Made by a program: the position numbers and the translations under genes | The notes under the pieces: generated by a model | Database searches by the model: none | Told to the model about the DNA's origin: nothing | The model's input: the letters and a program-made list of their open reading frames with translations, nothing else | From: Ashinkailepas kermadecensis | Taxonomy: Eukaryota; Arthropoda; Thecostraca; Neolepadidae | NCBI GenBank assembly: GCA_034440615.1 | Contig: JAOTOM010005135.1 | Location: 620,001-684,000 of the forward strand | Direction of reading: 5' to 3' | Length of the DNA stretch: 64,000 bases | Shown: positions 32,467-46,779 of the stretch, one piece after another | Layout of the letters: every line of letters begins with the position of its first letter | Position numbering within the stretch: position 1 is the stretch's first letter

Positions 32467-33289
32467 CTTGCTTTTTCAACCGCACTATTTTGCATTTTTA
32501 AATTAGGTAGGAACATTACTGCGTGCCATCACACATATTGAACACGCTAACTGCAACCTTAATCCTTGGCAACGCGGTACATAGTTTATCGTCGCTTTAC
32601 CGAGGCTTATTTACTGACGCACCCGAGCAGAAATCGGGCATATTCCAAATTCGGTGGAGAAATTCGGCGCAGCCTGGCAATCGCACTCGTGACGTCACAG
32701 CTCAGAAATATGGGCCTATGGCGGCTGCAGAAGTGACAACCACCTGCTTGTAAGTTATACAAGGTCAAAGCCCATCACCAAATGTGTCTGGAGAGACTTG
32801 ATAGACACTAGCGCGCATGAAATGCCACAAATCGTGATGGGCGTTCCTCAGAACATCCAAAATCGTAACATCCAAAAAAAAAATTCCAGTTACAGAAATC
32901 CCAGCGCCTGAAGTCTAAATTTGCGGTTGCGGTCGACAAATGTGACGGAGGTGAGACATTTGTGGTGCAATTGCGCGCAGTGTTTAATCCGGAGGCCAAT
33001 CTCATGTGACGTCGTACTGATTCGTTTTTTGTACTTCGCACCTTCTGATGTATCTGCAGATTGGTGTGATTTTAAATAGTGAATAAATAGCTTGCTGATA
33101 TTTAATTCCCAAAGGAACAGTAGTTGAAGAAGTTGGCAGGTAAGCTTGAACAAGTCCAGTCCATGCCTTTTTCTGATTTGTGCTCAGGGTTTCTATGTTA
33201 ATACCACATAACTACCATGTTTGTCTTCAAGAAGAGCTGTTTTTAGTTTACTTTTATTAATATTTTCATTCCACTGCTCTTAGTGCTTT
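32467..33289. other. No gene seen
   Basis: Unique sequence. A short A run lies at 32875-32884. Confidence 0.5.
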
Positions 33290-35200
33290 TTCTGCCCAGG
33301 ATTGGGGCACCTAGTGTTGCATTTCCGTCCAGGGGTTGGCACACCTTTTGGTAAATTTACAGCTTAAGGTAATTTCTGATTTCTTGATTTTTTTTAATGC
33401 AATGTTTAGGAATGTGATGAACATGATGTGACCGCTCATTTTGGTAAATTTGTGTTTTAAGGTGTTTTATGAATTCGTGGAATGTATCATTTCAATGCAA
33501 TGTTTATGAATGTGACTCAGATGATGGGACCACTCATTTTCTATACAAATGCCTACATTTCAGGTTGTGAGCAAAATAACACCAAAAAAGGCTTTGAATT
33601 AGGTGACATAGGGTAAAATATTTTTTTAAATAAAAAGAAATGCAACATAACCTAACCTAACCTAGCCTAACCTCCCTTTGGAGAAAAACAAAACCAACAC
33701 ATCAAGTTTTAAAAATTTCAAGCAATATATTTTTTTAAAAATAAAAACGTAACCCAACCTAACCTAATCTAACATAAGCTGCTTTTGAAGAAAAAAGCTC
33801 CATTTCTTTTAAATTTTGGAACAATTTTTGCAAAAAATGTCCAACTTAAAACACCTAAACTAATCTAACATAACCAAACCTAGCCCATTTGTTTGCTTTA
33901 TGGAGGCAAATGTGTAAGAACTTGTCTTGTTACCACCTTAAAGCACAATAATTCTGGTTAGGTTAGGTTGGGTTAGGTTTTTCATTTGTAAAATTTCAAG
34001 AAAATAAATTGCTTGATATTTTTCCAATTTTGTTTTATAATTGTTTTCTCCAAAGTCAGGTTAGGCTAGGTTAGGTTAGGTTATGTTGCATTTTTAATGT
34101 ATTTCTTTTAATTGCTATGTTACCTAACTCAAAGCCCGTTTTTTAATGTTATTTTGCTCACAACCTGGAAAGTAAGCATTTGCACAGAAAATGAGTGGTG
34201 CCATCAGCTTAGTGACATTCATAAACATTGCATTGGAAATTTAAATTAAAAAATATTAATAAAACACCTAAAAGCACAAATTTAGTGTCCTTTCCTCTGC
34301 AAATGCATGCTTTTCAATTGGGAGTAAAAATAACACCAAAAAATGGTGTGGAGTTAGGAAATATAGCATAAAAATAATGTTCAAGATGTAAGATAACCTT
34401 ACCTAACATAGTCCAACTTCCCATACAAGAAATGAATTGTTTTTAATTGAAATTTTCGAGGCATTTTTCTCAAATATTTTCAACTTAAAAAACCTAACCT
34501 AAGCTAGCCTGAACTGTTTATTTTTTTGTAAGAAAAATCATTAAAAAAATTATTTCCCAACAAATGATTTTTTTCTAACTTACAACAAAAGCCTAACCTA
34601 ACCTGACAAACCTAACACCTTTGTATGCTTCATGGAGGTAAAATGTGTGTAAAACTTGTCTTGTGGTTACCTTAAACTGCGATAATACCTGGCTTTTTGG
34701 GGTAATTTTTCAGCTCATGGTACTCTCTGACTTCTTTGAATTTCTTTTTTAATGCAGTGTTTATTAATGTGCTGAACATGATGTAACCGCTTCATTTCCT
34801 CTGCAGATGCACACTTTTCAATTGTGAGGCAAAATAACACCCAAAAGGCGGCTTGGATTTGAGTAATATAGGATGAAAAATAATGTTCAGATTAAAAAAA
34901 AGATGTAACAAAACCTAACCTAATCTAGCCTAGCCTTCCATGCAAGAAAAAATTTTTTTAATGCCCAATTTCCAAACAATTTTGTTTGTTCTCAAACATT
35001 TTCAACTTAAAAAGTTTAACATAACCTAATCTAGCTTGAACCGTTTTTGAAAAATTTTTTTGGAAAAATTTACTAACTTACAACAAAAGCCTAGCCTAAC
35101 GCAACTAGGCCAAACCTAGCGCCTTTGAATGATTCGTGGAGGTAAAATGGGTGTAAAACCTGTCTTGTGGTTACCTTAGACTGCAATAATACCTCTTTTT
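33290..35200. repeat. Cluster of diverged fold-back elements with (TTAGG)n-like tracts
   Basis: The blocks ATGAGTGGT..CATAAACATTGCAT and CAAAATAACACC..AAAAGGC occur in opposite orientations around CCTAACCTAACC / GGTTAGGTTAGG tracts at 33645-33670, 33750-33770, 33955-33980, 34055-34085 and later. At least two diverged elements appear to be present, one inverted pair centred near 33.85 kb and a second from about 34.3 to 35.2 kb. Confidence 0.7.
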
Positions 35201-35740
35201 GTGCTACCTGGTGCACGTGATGAACCTCCATCTGCATGCTGCATGAGAGCATTGCACTTATTGCTTCACAAAGAACAATTACATGTTGAAAGTACTATAT
35301 TTTCAAGAATGGAATCTTGTGCTGATAACATTTTCTGAGTTATAAATTTGCAGATCAGATCTACATCATTTGTGTTAATAAATATGATTAATTCATAGAA
35401 ATGCATACACCGGTTTGTGGACAAGAAGTTATTCTGATGATTTCTGATGTATTGGAAAATGACAAATTTTCATGATAGAAGCAGCCAAAGTTAAAGTACT
35501 CATATCTCAATAAGTGGTCAGTTCACTAACAAGACAGCAAATTCACTCAAATAGCATTCAAAACACCAGGTGGCCCACTCTTTTTGCAAGTTTAAAATCG
35601 ATGACAGTGCCTTCTTGAATCTTGTTTAAAGCGCATGAATGAAAGGTATTGCTGACACTTGTAAGGAACTGATGTGTATAATGTTTAATTAACATTTCTA
35701 ATGTACTGATGTTTGCACACCAAATATTGCTCACTATTCT
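35201..35740. other. No gene seen
   Basis: AT-rich unique sequence. Confidence 0.5.
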
Positions 35741-35753
35741 AAATAGCATGGGA

Positions 35754-35905
35754 CGAGTGGTCTAGGGGTAAGATGCTCGTCTCACAATCGAGAGGTTGTC
35801 GGTTCGAGTCTCACCTGTCGCTACTCTTCGCCCGCGACCAATCGGCGTGAGAGATTGGCGACGCTACATGACTCAACGGTCGACGTGTCGTAAAAAACAA
35901 TAACC
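35754..35905 (+). mobile_element. tRNA-Val-headed SINE, best preserved copy, with 13-bp target duplication
   Basis: The head CGAGTGGTCTAGGGGTAAGA, CTCACAA anticodon loop and GGTTCGAGTC B box are intact. The body CGACCAATCGGCGTGAGAGA and tail CAATAACC follow. AAATAGCATGGGA flanks it at 35741-35753 and 35906-35918. Confidence 0.92.
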
Positions 35906-35990
35906 AAATAGCATGGGAAGTATGATGCCATATATCATGGCTAATTTATAGGCAAAATGTTATGCAGCAGATTCCCTGTATTGTTACTTA

Positions 35991-36040
35991 GTTATTTGGG
36001 CTTTAGGGCACATCGACCATATTGATCATATAGCTCCCTG
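35991..36040 (-). repeat. SINE-like 3' end fragment, copy 3
   Basis: TTATTTGGGCTTTAGGGCAC and ATCGACC..TGATCATA resemble the blocks at 67-125 and 19068-19110, more diverged. Confidence 0.4.
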
Positions 36041-36284
36041 CATTGTTGTTAACTGACATATCAGTATGTTTGCAAATTCACTTATGAGTGAATCCATACC
36101 ATTTCCACTGGGGTATAAGAGCTACATCATAACATTGCTGCTACAATGTATATAACAGAAACGCATCTCGATTGTCCTACTTACTCAAGACACCATAGAA
36201 GTCAATTAATGAAAATATTACTTCATCCCCTGTATTGTTAATGTAAACAGAAGTCCCTTGAACCATATGTTATGTCCTTCACAG

Positions 36285-36364
36285 TGTTGCTCCATCCACC
36301 TCCAACTCCAACCCTGACCAAGCTTCAGGAGCGCATCCATCTTCAAAGCAGTCTGTGGAAGAAG
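36285..36364 (+). CDS. Weak candidate internal exon (80 bp)
   Basis: A good acceptor (TATGTCCTTCACAG) and donor (GAAGAAG then GTATGT) flank 80 bp. In one frame this reads VAPSTSNSNPDQASGAHPSS then KQSVEE. The peptide is low-complexity and matches no family I know; a second frame is also open. It lies on the same strand as the dehydrogenase exon 8 kb upstream, but nothing links them. Confidence 0.25.
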
Positions 36365-36599
36365 GTATGTATTGCAGCATAACTACTGTGATCTTAATTC
36401 CATGGTATCCCTGTTGCCTTATAATCCATCCTTGCTGATCCGTGTAGCAGATGTTTGACTTTCGTCAAACTGTCTGGATAACTTGGGAGTTGAAATCACA
36501 TGTGAGTGATGAAACAGATGAACTATTCCTGGATTCTTTGTTGCATCATTGTATGGCACAGTGACATACCGAATGGGGGAGGGGGCATTGTGGGCAGTT

Positions 36600-37440
36600 T
36601 CCTCCCCCCCCCCCTTCTGACAGGTTGTGGGGCCACAAAAAATCCGCCGAGCTCGGGAAAAAAATGCGCCATGCTCCCTAAAAATCCCACTCGGTCCACC
36701 AAAAATCGCATCGGGGCTAAAAAAAAACACATTGGGGCCCCCAAAAGTAGCGCAGGGTCCCCTGATAATGACGCTGGGGCCTCAAAAGTTTCCACCTGGG
36801 ACCCTGAAAATCACTCTGGTGCCGCAAAAAAGTCGTGCCGGGGTTCAAGAAAATCACGACGGGGGCCACAAACGGTCGGGCCGGGACCTCCAGCGAAAAT
36901 CACGCTGAGACTGGGGGTACTAAGAATTCTCACCCGGGCCCCTGCAAATCACGCTAGAGGCATGACAGGTCCCACCGGGGCTCTAAAAGTCTCGTTGAGA
37001 CCACCCAACAAATGAAGCCGGGGAAATGAAAAACAGTCCGGACACGAAAAATCAATCTGGGACCTCAACAATGGCTCCAAAAGCCCACAAAACTTGTTGG
37101 GCCCAAAAAACGTGTCGTAGCCACCAAAACTCGCGCAAGGGATCCCAACAAGTGACCACGGGGCCCCAAAAAATCGCACTTAGACCAAACAAAATTCACG
37201 CCGCTTCTCATGAAAATCTCACTGGGGCCAAAACGTCGCGCCGGAGCCCCACAAGTTGCAGCTGGCTTCCCAAGAACCAATATATACCCGGAATATCACC
37301 CTGCGGACACAAAAATTGCGTCAAGTATCCACAAAATAAGAAATCGTCGAACGCCGGAAAAGAAGCCTGTTGGGGAACCGAAAAAAAATATCGCACACAG
37401 AGCCCCAAGAAACGTACTGGGGTCCAAAAAATAGCCTGAA
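36600..37440. repeat. Degenerate ~30-35 bp repeat of GGGGCC..CAAAAAATC type
   Basis: Some 25 diverged units of the form GGGGCCCCCAAAA..TCGC(G/A)C recur. Both strands stay largely open, giving peptides patterned xGPxKxxxG. There is no splice context or known domain, so I call it a decayed minisatellite. Confidence 0.65.
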
Positions 37441-37914
37441 AGAGGCTTACAACAAAATAGACTTCACCACAAAAACCACATGAGACTCAATCGAATCGAC
37501 CAGAGCACCGGACAATTCAGAATGGGTCCCGAAAGAAAATTATCCGAAGGGCCTTTCTACTCTTGATCGTGCAATCTGCGGGAAAAAAACACGCTGAGCA
37601 GCCGCAGTGTTTGGCTAAAGGGAAAAATACCCCTCCCTAATGTTAGGCACCAAGGAAATACTTTCACCCATCCAGACTTGTGCTCGACTCAATTTTTTTG
37701 AGTCGACTCACATTTGATTCATAGATCTTGAGATCCGATTCAACTCATGATTCACAGCAGGTCAAAATTATTTGATTCGACTCAATTCTGACTCAGAGCT
37801 CACAAGGCATGATTCGACTCACAACTCAAACATAAATTTGAATCGATTCAGATCCGACTCAATGGTATCAGATTCAGAAGCCATATGATTCAGTGTGCAC
37901 TCCCCACACATTAT

Positions 37915-37926
37915 ATTTATATATAT

Positions 37927-37987
<61 letters not shown>

Positions 37988-37995
37988 AATATATA
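37915..37995. repeat. (AT)n microsatellite
   Basis: About 35-40 AT units with a few interruptions. Confidence 0.95.
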
Positions 37996-38158
37996 TATAA
38001 TGTGAGGTGAAAACAAAGTTATAGCAAAAATAATTCATTCAACAGACAGGTTGATGTCAATTCATCTTCATCTGTGTCTAATTAAAGAAGGGAATTAGTA
38101 TTTATCTGTTGAATATAATATTTTTGGTATAACTTTGTTTTCACCTCATATTATTTAT
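37996..38158. mobile_element. ~160-bp MITE inside the hAT element
   Basis: The inverted ends share TGAGGTGAAAACAAAGTTAT (left, then A) and TAACTTTGTTTTCACCTCA (right). The interior has no coding capacity. It abuts the AT microsatellite, which hides any TA target duplication. Confidence 0.75.
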
Positions 38159-38540
38159 CATCCGTCATGCACTATAATGGTTGGTATATAGGATATATAC
38201 AGATAAATGCATGTGCATGTAGTAATTGACTCAAAAACATAAACGAGATGAATGGTTGTCAATGCATATGCAAAGGAATGAGTGCATAATACTTCAACCC
38301 ACATCGGCACGATGCACAACCTGAATCATATATACCTGCCACACATCGCCTAACTTCAACATAGCACCCAGATCCTGCACTGCAATAGGTATCCGCACAG
38401 AATAAAATTGTGTTGGTTTGTTGCCCCCACGAAGTTGGTTTGGTAGCGGGCTTGAAGGTTTCCCTTCACCATTGGTTTACACTCAATTTTACCAACTTTC
38501 TCTATGCTATCTTGCATATTTTATGGCAATATAGGATACT

Positions 38541-38580
38541 TTGATGTATTATATTCACACAGTGAATATAATACATCAAA
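38541..38580. repeat. Short perfect-looking palindrome
   Basis: TGATGTATTATATTCAC and its inverse GTGAATATAATACATCA flank a 3-base centre. Confidence 0.85.
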
Positions 38581-38836
38581 TCATCGGCTCGATGTTCACA
38601 CAGTAGTTCCCACACACAGTATTCAGAACACGGTAGGTATACAGCACAATTATGCAATTTTTAAAACCGTTTTAGGTGGTCAAAATCCAAAAATAGTATT
38701 TTTAAAAGGATGATGGATTTTGCTCGGACTTACGTAAATGAAGCGGAAGACGTTCTCTTGCTCGTCCGTGCTGAAACGGTGTGATTGAAGGTCCAGTTGG
38801 TGTTGGTCTAGTTGGGCTTGCAGAAGGTCGAAGAAA

Positions 38837-38945
38837 AAAAATGTTCGCAAAAAGTTTTGCCAAAAAAATTTTCGCAAAAAGTTTTGCAAAAAAGGTTTCG
38901 CAAAAAGTTTCCCAAAAAATGTTTGCAAAAAATGTTTTGCCAAAA
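38837..38945 (+). repeat. ~18-bp A-rich minisatellite
   Basis: About six diverged units around TTCGCAAAAAGTTTTGC and AAAAAATG. Confidence 0.75.
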
Positions 38946-38968
38946 ATCCGGGTCACGGCTACACTTAT

Positions 38969-39457
38969 AGGAAAGTCCTTATTGGCACGCGAAAGTCTAG
39001 CAACCTCTTGTTCGCGATAACTCCAGTCACGAAAGTACCAGTACCTTTTGCTGCCCTGTATTGCACTGCAGCACTCCACGATCACACGAGAACTACAGAC
39101 ACCGTACAGTACGTTCTCCTCGGAAGGTAAGCCGTGATACTGCCTTTCCTATGAATTTAGAAGCCGAATTTAGTTGGGAAACGAGCACGCGTAGCAGTCG
39201 GTCTTCAATACTCTGAGCGATCGGACCGCTGCTACGCGTGCTCGTTTCCCAACTAAATTCGGCTTCTAAATTCATAGGAAAGGCAGTATCACGGCTTACC
39301 TTCCGAGGAGAACGTACTGTACGGTGTCTGTAGTTCTCGTGTCATCGTGGAGTGCTGCAGTGCAATACAGGGCAGCAAAAGGTACTGGTACTTTCGTGAC
39401 TGGAGTTATCGCGAACAAGAGGTTGCTAGACTTTCGCGTGCCAATAAGGACTTTCCT
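38969..39457. mobile_element. 489-bp palindrome with 229-bp arms
   Basis: AGGAAAGTCCTTATTGGCAC at the left matches the inverse at 39438-39457. Arms 38969-39197 and 39229-39457 differ at only a very few sites (one noticed near 39082) around a 31-bp loop. The flanks ACACTTAT and ACAAGTAT agree at 6 of 8 positions, which may be a decayed target duplication. It is probably a fold-back transposon. Confidence 0.85.
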
Positions 39458-41503
39458 ACAAGTATTTGTGGGGGGGGTTTCTCGTCATCCCTGAAGGGGC
39501 AACCCTTCTGGCACGTTGATAGCTAGTCAGACCTCGACGTTTGCGATATTTAAAACCCCAGTTAAAAATTCAATGGTTCGAATCCTTCATCTCCGAGCTC
39601 TGATCTGCACACCTTGGCACGCACTTCCAAAGCCAGCACCTCTATATTGTGCATATTAGTCAACAGATAAATGCAACGAAGATCAGACATTAATGCGCAG
39701 CGTGATATAGCGTAACAATGTAGCTTCATTGTTGATAGACAGGTGCAACAGTTTCTATCAGAGAACTACATCTCGACAGATGTAGTGACTCTCAGGCAGA
39801 GTCCGACGTACCTCTGTGGGGCCAGGGCTGGCCAGGCGGCGGCGAGCCGCCTGAGGGGCGACCGCCCCCGACGACCGTTCGTCCAAGATCACCAGATAAT
39901 GACTGCGGGCCTTTGCGGCGCGTTCGAGGTAACTCACAGTACATCACTATCACGTGATCAATCCGCACACGTCACATGACTGCCTGCGCATTGCCAGGGC
40001 GTCGGCCCGAACAAAGGCTCGCTCTGAACTGGCGTCTAGAGAGCACAATGGCTCTCTCTGAACCCCGTGCACTGTACTGCAGACGGACGCGACATCGCTC
40101 TGAGCTATCACAGACAGACTCTGATCTCAGCGCAACGGTCCCTCCGTGGGAAACGGTGCTGTCTCAACACTTTCGTCCAGGCCCGCGTCGCACTGGCGCC
40201 ACACCTTGAGCTGTCAGCATTTCACCGGACGCTGGTGAACAACAACAGCGTCCGACTGGCAGAGGCGCGGTACTGCAGCCACTGGTCTGGCGACACGGCG
40301 CCTGACACAATAGCGACACTCGGTCACATCACCGCATGACAGCTGGCATAGACATCATAGACACACCTGTCCATAGGGTTCCCATAATATAATTACTTGT
40401 CCTACATCACCCACTGACGATCACATCACCCACTGGCAACGGCGGCGCGGCGCGCGCCGGGGAGGGGACTGAATGGCTGGGATTTAGATGCCCCAAAACC
40501 AACTTTGTTACAATCTTTTGACAACGAACCGCTGTGATCAAGTAAAGGTGCTCAAAATTCACTGAACTGGGTGCAAATTGAGTTACGATGCATAAGGTTT
40601 GAAGAAAAATATCCTCCATACTGGATGACTACAAAATATTCCTCTCCACATTCCGGATTACAATGCACAAATCCAACCTTGTCTATGCAAGAGAATAAAA
40701 TGTGTCGGAACAAATGCTCACTGGAAAGAATGGGACAAGATTATGACTCACCGGGTGAGCAGAAGACAAATATATTTGCTTGGAAGCAAATTAAAGTGAC
40801 CGTTTGCGTATGATATTATAAAAGTCTTCTTCAACCAAATTGATACCATATTTAAAAAAAAAATGAATGACGTCATGCGGGCTTGAAGGAAAACTTCGAT
40901 CTACCTTCTAGTAAAGGTACCTTGGGTTTGTTATTTGTCACACAAACCAACACAATTTTATTCAGTGCAAATGCCTCTTGCAAATGTCAGGGTCATTTCG
41001 GTGCCATATTCTTTTTCACAATCACATCCCATTTCTGTGTTGTGTTCCTGGCACTAGGATTGACACTCATGCATGATACCGATTGTGATTACCAAGCGTA
41101 ACATTAATACTTATTTGTAGTTATTGGTATCCGTTTTTGGTAAATAACTTAAGTGCCCCTCATTCTTACTCACTGGCAGCTGGTAAGTTTACAATTGTAA
41201 TGCTAAGCATGAATAATTATACTGTGTTTTTAATCCCTACTTTGTGTCGTGGCATACTATTCACAAAGATAGATGCTTTATATCATTTGTTCATAACTTG
41301 CATTTGAGTCACAAGACTCAAATGACTCATTGTGAGTCAAGTGATTGACTCGTGATTCAACTCATTTTTAAAAAGAAAGATGTGATTCAACTTACGACTC
41401 AAGATATGTTTTGGGGAAAATAATCGATTCAACTCGCGACTCATCCAAAAACGACTGATTCATGAGTCGATTCTCGATTCAACTCGAGTCGAGCACAAGT
41501 CTG

Positions 41504-43384
<1,881 letters not shown>

Positions 43385-43535
43385 CAGGCATGACCAACTC
43401 GGTTATGTCGTCTTAGTCAATGGTGGTGGCCAACCACTCTCGCCGGTTGGTCTTGGGATGATACCCAGACATGGCTGGAGATTCCGGGTGGGTCGGCAAT
43501 CCCTGGCTGGCTTGGTGACCCCTGGCTTGGTGAGA
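43385..43535 (-). mobile_element. Possible very diverged SINE body
   Basis: GGCCAACCACTCTCGCCGGT and TTGGTCTTGGG align with the GCCAACCTCTCGCGTCGATT and GGTCGCGGG segment of the SINE at 14049. The tRNA head is not recognisable. Confidence 0.35.
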
Positions 43536-44087
43536 TATCTCCAGCCTTGTATCCGGAGACCGAACAGTCGCTGCAGGAATGCGTGTAAACCCGAGCAGAC
43601 CGCCCTAGCCGTCTGCCCGCTTTGCAGAAAATCCCTGAAGGCTCGCTGCATAAACCGGCGTACCGATCCCCTCTTTATCGTCGCGGTCGATAATTAATAA
43701 TGACAACGAACGGTACCACAATTCAGTGAAGCAAACTTTTATCAATCTAATTTATCGTAAGACTACTGACTGATTAACTTCATATTAATATGTAATGGGT
43801 TACACCACTTTTATGCATTTTGGTTCCACGAATTATTATGTACTCGGAAAATTACAACAATATATGGTGGTGCATTTATCGAAGAAGCACTCAGCTTTAG
43901 TCAAATCGGTTACCGCTTTCACAATTCCACTTCAGAAATCGACAGACGTTGGAGAAATGAAAGCACAGGCCGTTGCCTATGATCAATGTACCTCGGTACG
44001 CCGTTCGTTGGGTATTCACCCAGCGCATAGGCAAATCAGAGAGGTGTCCCCTAAAGCGGCAGTGTGCCACGGTGGGCTCCCTGCTCC

Positions 44088-44142
44088 ATGTCGGCTCCCT
44101 GTCGGCTCCCTGTCGGCTCCCTGTCGGCTCCCTGTCGGCCAG
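44088..44142 (+). repeat. 10-11 bp repeat CTCCCTGTCGG, five units
   Basis: GGCTCCCTGTCGGCTCCCTG and neighbours form a short tandem run. Confidence 0.85.
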
Positions 44143-45875
44143 ACTGGCGGCCTGCCGCTAAGGTTTACTTGCGGTGCGACATTGGTTGAGGTGCATGTAC
44201 GTCACTATCGTTTAAGGAGACAACCGTCCGTCTCACCCACCCATGTGGCTAAGTCACTTCCCTTTTTACTTCTCGTATCACCCCATATAATCCTGAAACA
44301 CTACGGTGTAGTGTGGTGATCATCAGAGGTGCCACGGACCTTGGATGCAGGAAGAGGGACATGGATCGTTTTGGGTCCATTCTTTCCATGCAACGCCCAT
44401 AGGCGTAATGCTAAACCTTCAGGACGTCTTGGAGGGACATGCCCTCGCCTCCTCCTGTCCCCCCTTTCGCACCACCCATGGTGGTAATTGTTGTGATCAT
44501 TCCATGGCATAGCAGTTGCTAGGATGTCATGATGGTTCACAAATTAATTATGGAATTGATTGTATGTGACGCAAATCGAGTTCAAAAGTGATTCATTGGC
44601 TGTAACTCGAACGGTGCAAATGGGTATCCATGTGGAATGCATTCCGTTTGTTGACTGTGAGAGATATTGTGATACCCGCTATTGATTCCCGACGGTAATT
44701 CAAGCGAGAAGCAGTTGTCTTCAGAATTTCGCAATTGAGCATGCTGGTTACTCGCTCATATTTTGTGGAATGGCCTACAGCTGGCCTTGATTCCGACACG
44801 ATGGATTGTCTGGATCGTGCTGCCGCATGCTGCGTGGGAATGAAGTGCAAAAGAAAGGATTTGATGAGCTATCACGTTTTACATACTTCGTACATGATGG
44901 AGGATAGACGTAGACATCATTTGTAATCACACACATTCTGTGGGCAAATGTCAAAATCAAAGTGGAGCCTAATTATACTGCAATTGTGGTGCTTCATTGA
45001 CGTCACGTTTATTTCCCCTACTTCCTCCCCTCCCCCAAGAAAAAAACGATTCAGCCAGCTGAATAATGAATCGTACGCCTCCCGTTCTTTCTTGTCCAAC
45101 ACCAGCAGGGATGGAACATGACTATCACACTACCTGGCACACCGGCGGAGGTAAATGGCATCAACCAACATCTGGCCACGCCCGCCAAAGCAACATCTCC
45201 ATTCGGTCCTACCTAATCGACGGCGATTTTCACCAAACAATAATGGCGCTTAGCCTGTCGTTGCCGCCGTTTGGCCGCGAATCTGCGACGCTCGCCACAA
45301 TCGCCGCGCTTGTTGTCTGGCCGCCGATCAGTCTCGGCGGTTCCCACGCGGCGTGAGCTCGACATTTTCACCGGCCGTCGGCAGCGTCGAGCCGCAGTCG
45401 TCTCTCCTCAGTCGGCCGGCGGAGGGGCGCGCGGCCGCTCGAGACGCGTCAGCCGCCTCAGAGCCGACCGTCGGTGCCGACCGCGATCACAATCCCGCCA
45501 GGCCGCTGCCCGGGGACTAACGTGCGCGTGGCGAGGCCGAGCTGGGCTGTGCCGGAGACGTGGGCCGACCTAGCGGGAGGCGAAACTGTAGCTGCTGGCG
45601 GATACGTCAATGACCACTGCCGAAGCCGGAGACGAGATTTGGGCGGCGCAGCAGTGAGGTGAACGGTGCAAAGGCGCCGTACAGACACAGTGGAGACGCT
45701 GTGGTGGAAGGAGACGAACAGACGGACAGTGGAGACCCTGTGGTGGGAGGAGGTGGACAGGCGGCGAAACGAGGAAACAGGGACAGAAAGGAACACGGGA
45801 GAAGGACTGAGCAGTCTTCCGCCAGTTGCATGTGACGCTGACTGGATATGAACACCGCCGCGGTTTTTCTATTCT
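44143..45875. other. No gene seen; CpG-rich patch at 45260-45660
   Basis: The CpG-rich patch lacks a recognisable exon. It could mark a promoter but nothing in the sequence decides this. Confidence 0.35.
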
Positions 45876-45881
45876 GCTTCG

Positions 45882-46262
45882 GCTGTAACGGTGAGACCTA
45901 CCAGCCTGCTCTGTTGTGCACCTTCCAACACATAACTGGTCACCGACTGTAGCGGTGAGATCCACCAGTCTAATCTGTTGTGCACCTTCCAACACATAAC
46001 TGATCACCGGCTGTAGCGGTGAGACCTACCAGCCTGCGCTGTTGTGCACTTTCCAGCACAGAACTGGTCACCGACTGTAGCGGTGAGATCCACCAGTCTA
46101 ATCTGTTGTGTACTTTCCAGCACAGAACTGATCACCGGTTGTAGCGGTGAGACCCACCAGTCTAATCTGTTGTGTACCTTCCAGCACAGAACTGGTCACC
46201 GACCGTAGCGGTAGGACATAGCAGTCTGATCCGTTGTGTACCTTCCAGCACAGAACTGAGCA
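45882..46262 (+). repeat. 64-bp minisatellite, six units
   Basis: GTAGCGGTGAGACCTACCAG recurs every 64 bp (45891, 45955, 46019 and on), with AACACATAACTGGTCACCG / AGCACAGAACTGATCACCG variants. Confidence 0.92.
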
Positions 46263-46779
46263 CCGTATGCACACTGCATCGCCGGTGTTGATAAGCTGGT
46301 ACGTGTGTTGCACTTTAATACAACTGCCCTGTATCTGCCCTGCCTCGAGGTTAAGGTTCTCGAACAGCCACCTGACCGAAAGTAACCAAGGTATAGCAGC
46401 ATTTGAAGTTCCTAATCGATGGCAGTTCAATAACACGAGGTTCTAATTCATCAATGATCACTCTAGTCAGTTAGATAACATGAACATCTTCATCATTTTT
46501 TTTAATGAGAGCTTTAAGATAACGCCGAAGTTGGCTTTATTTTCTTCCTTTGGAACATTTGTGCATGCTTTATCACAAACTAGCGATATCCTGCGCGGTC
46601 GTGTAAGACCAAACAAAAAATATTGCAAGATATATCGCGGTAGCAGAGTTTATTGTAGTCAAGAGAGCAGTAAAATATTTTTTTAAAATAGTCAGTGGCC
46701 CTACATTGACGCCATTTGTATTTTCGTTATCATTAAGAACTGTTGGCCAGCAAGCATTGTCCTTCTTGTATCCATGGCT

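Larger units (their letters stand above)
37673..41503. mobile_element. 3.8-kb non-autonomous hAT element with exact 8-bp target duplication
   Basis: Both ends begin CAGACTTGTGCTCGACTC when read inwards, and CACCCATC flanks them exactly at 37665-37672 and 41504-41511. About 200 bp inside each end is filled with GA(C/T)TCA/TGAGTCA repeats, a typical place for transposase-binding subterminal repeats. The CAG..TG-type end and 8-bp duplication are hAT traits. No transposase-like frame was found inside; the interior holds a TA run, a small MITE, a minisatellite and a large palindrome. Confidence 0.85.

Noticed and set aside
33640..34090. True telomere
   Set aside because: TTAGG tracts are short, in both orientations and inside fold-back repeats; a telomere would be one long uniform array at an end.
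38734..38770. 37-bp minus-strand exon encoding TDEQENVFRFIY between AG and GTAAGT
   Set aside because: The splice sites look good, but it is very short, has no partner exon, and lies inside the hAT element.
45260..45660. CpG island promoter
   Set aside because: It is CpG-rich, but no adjacent first exon or core promoter motif is visible; left as a note only.
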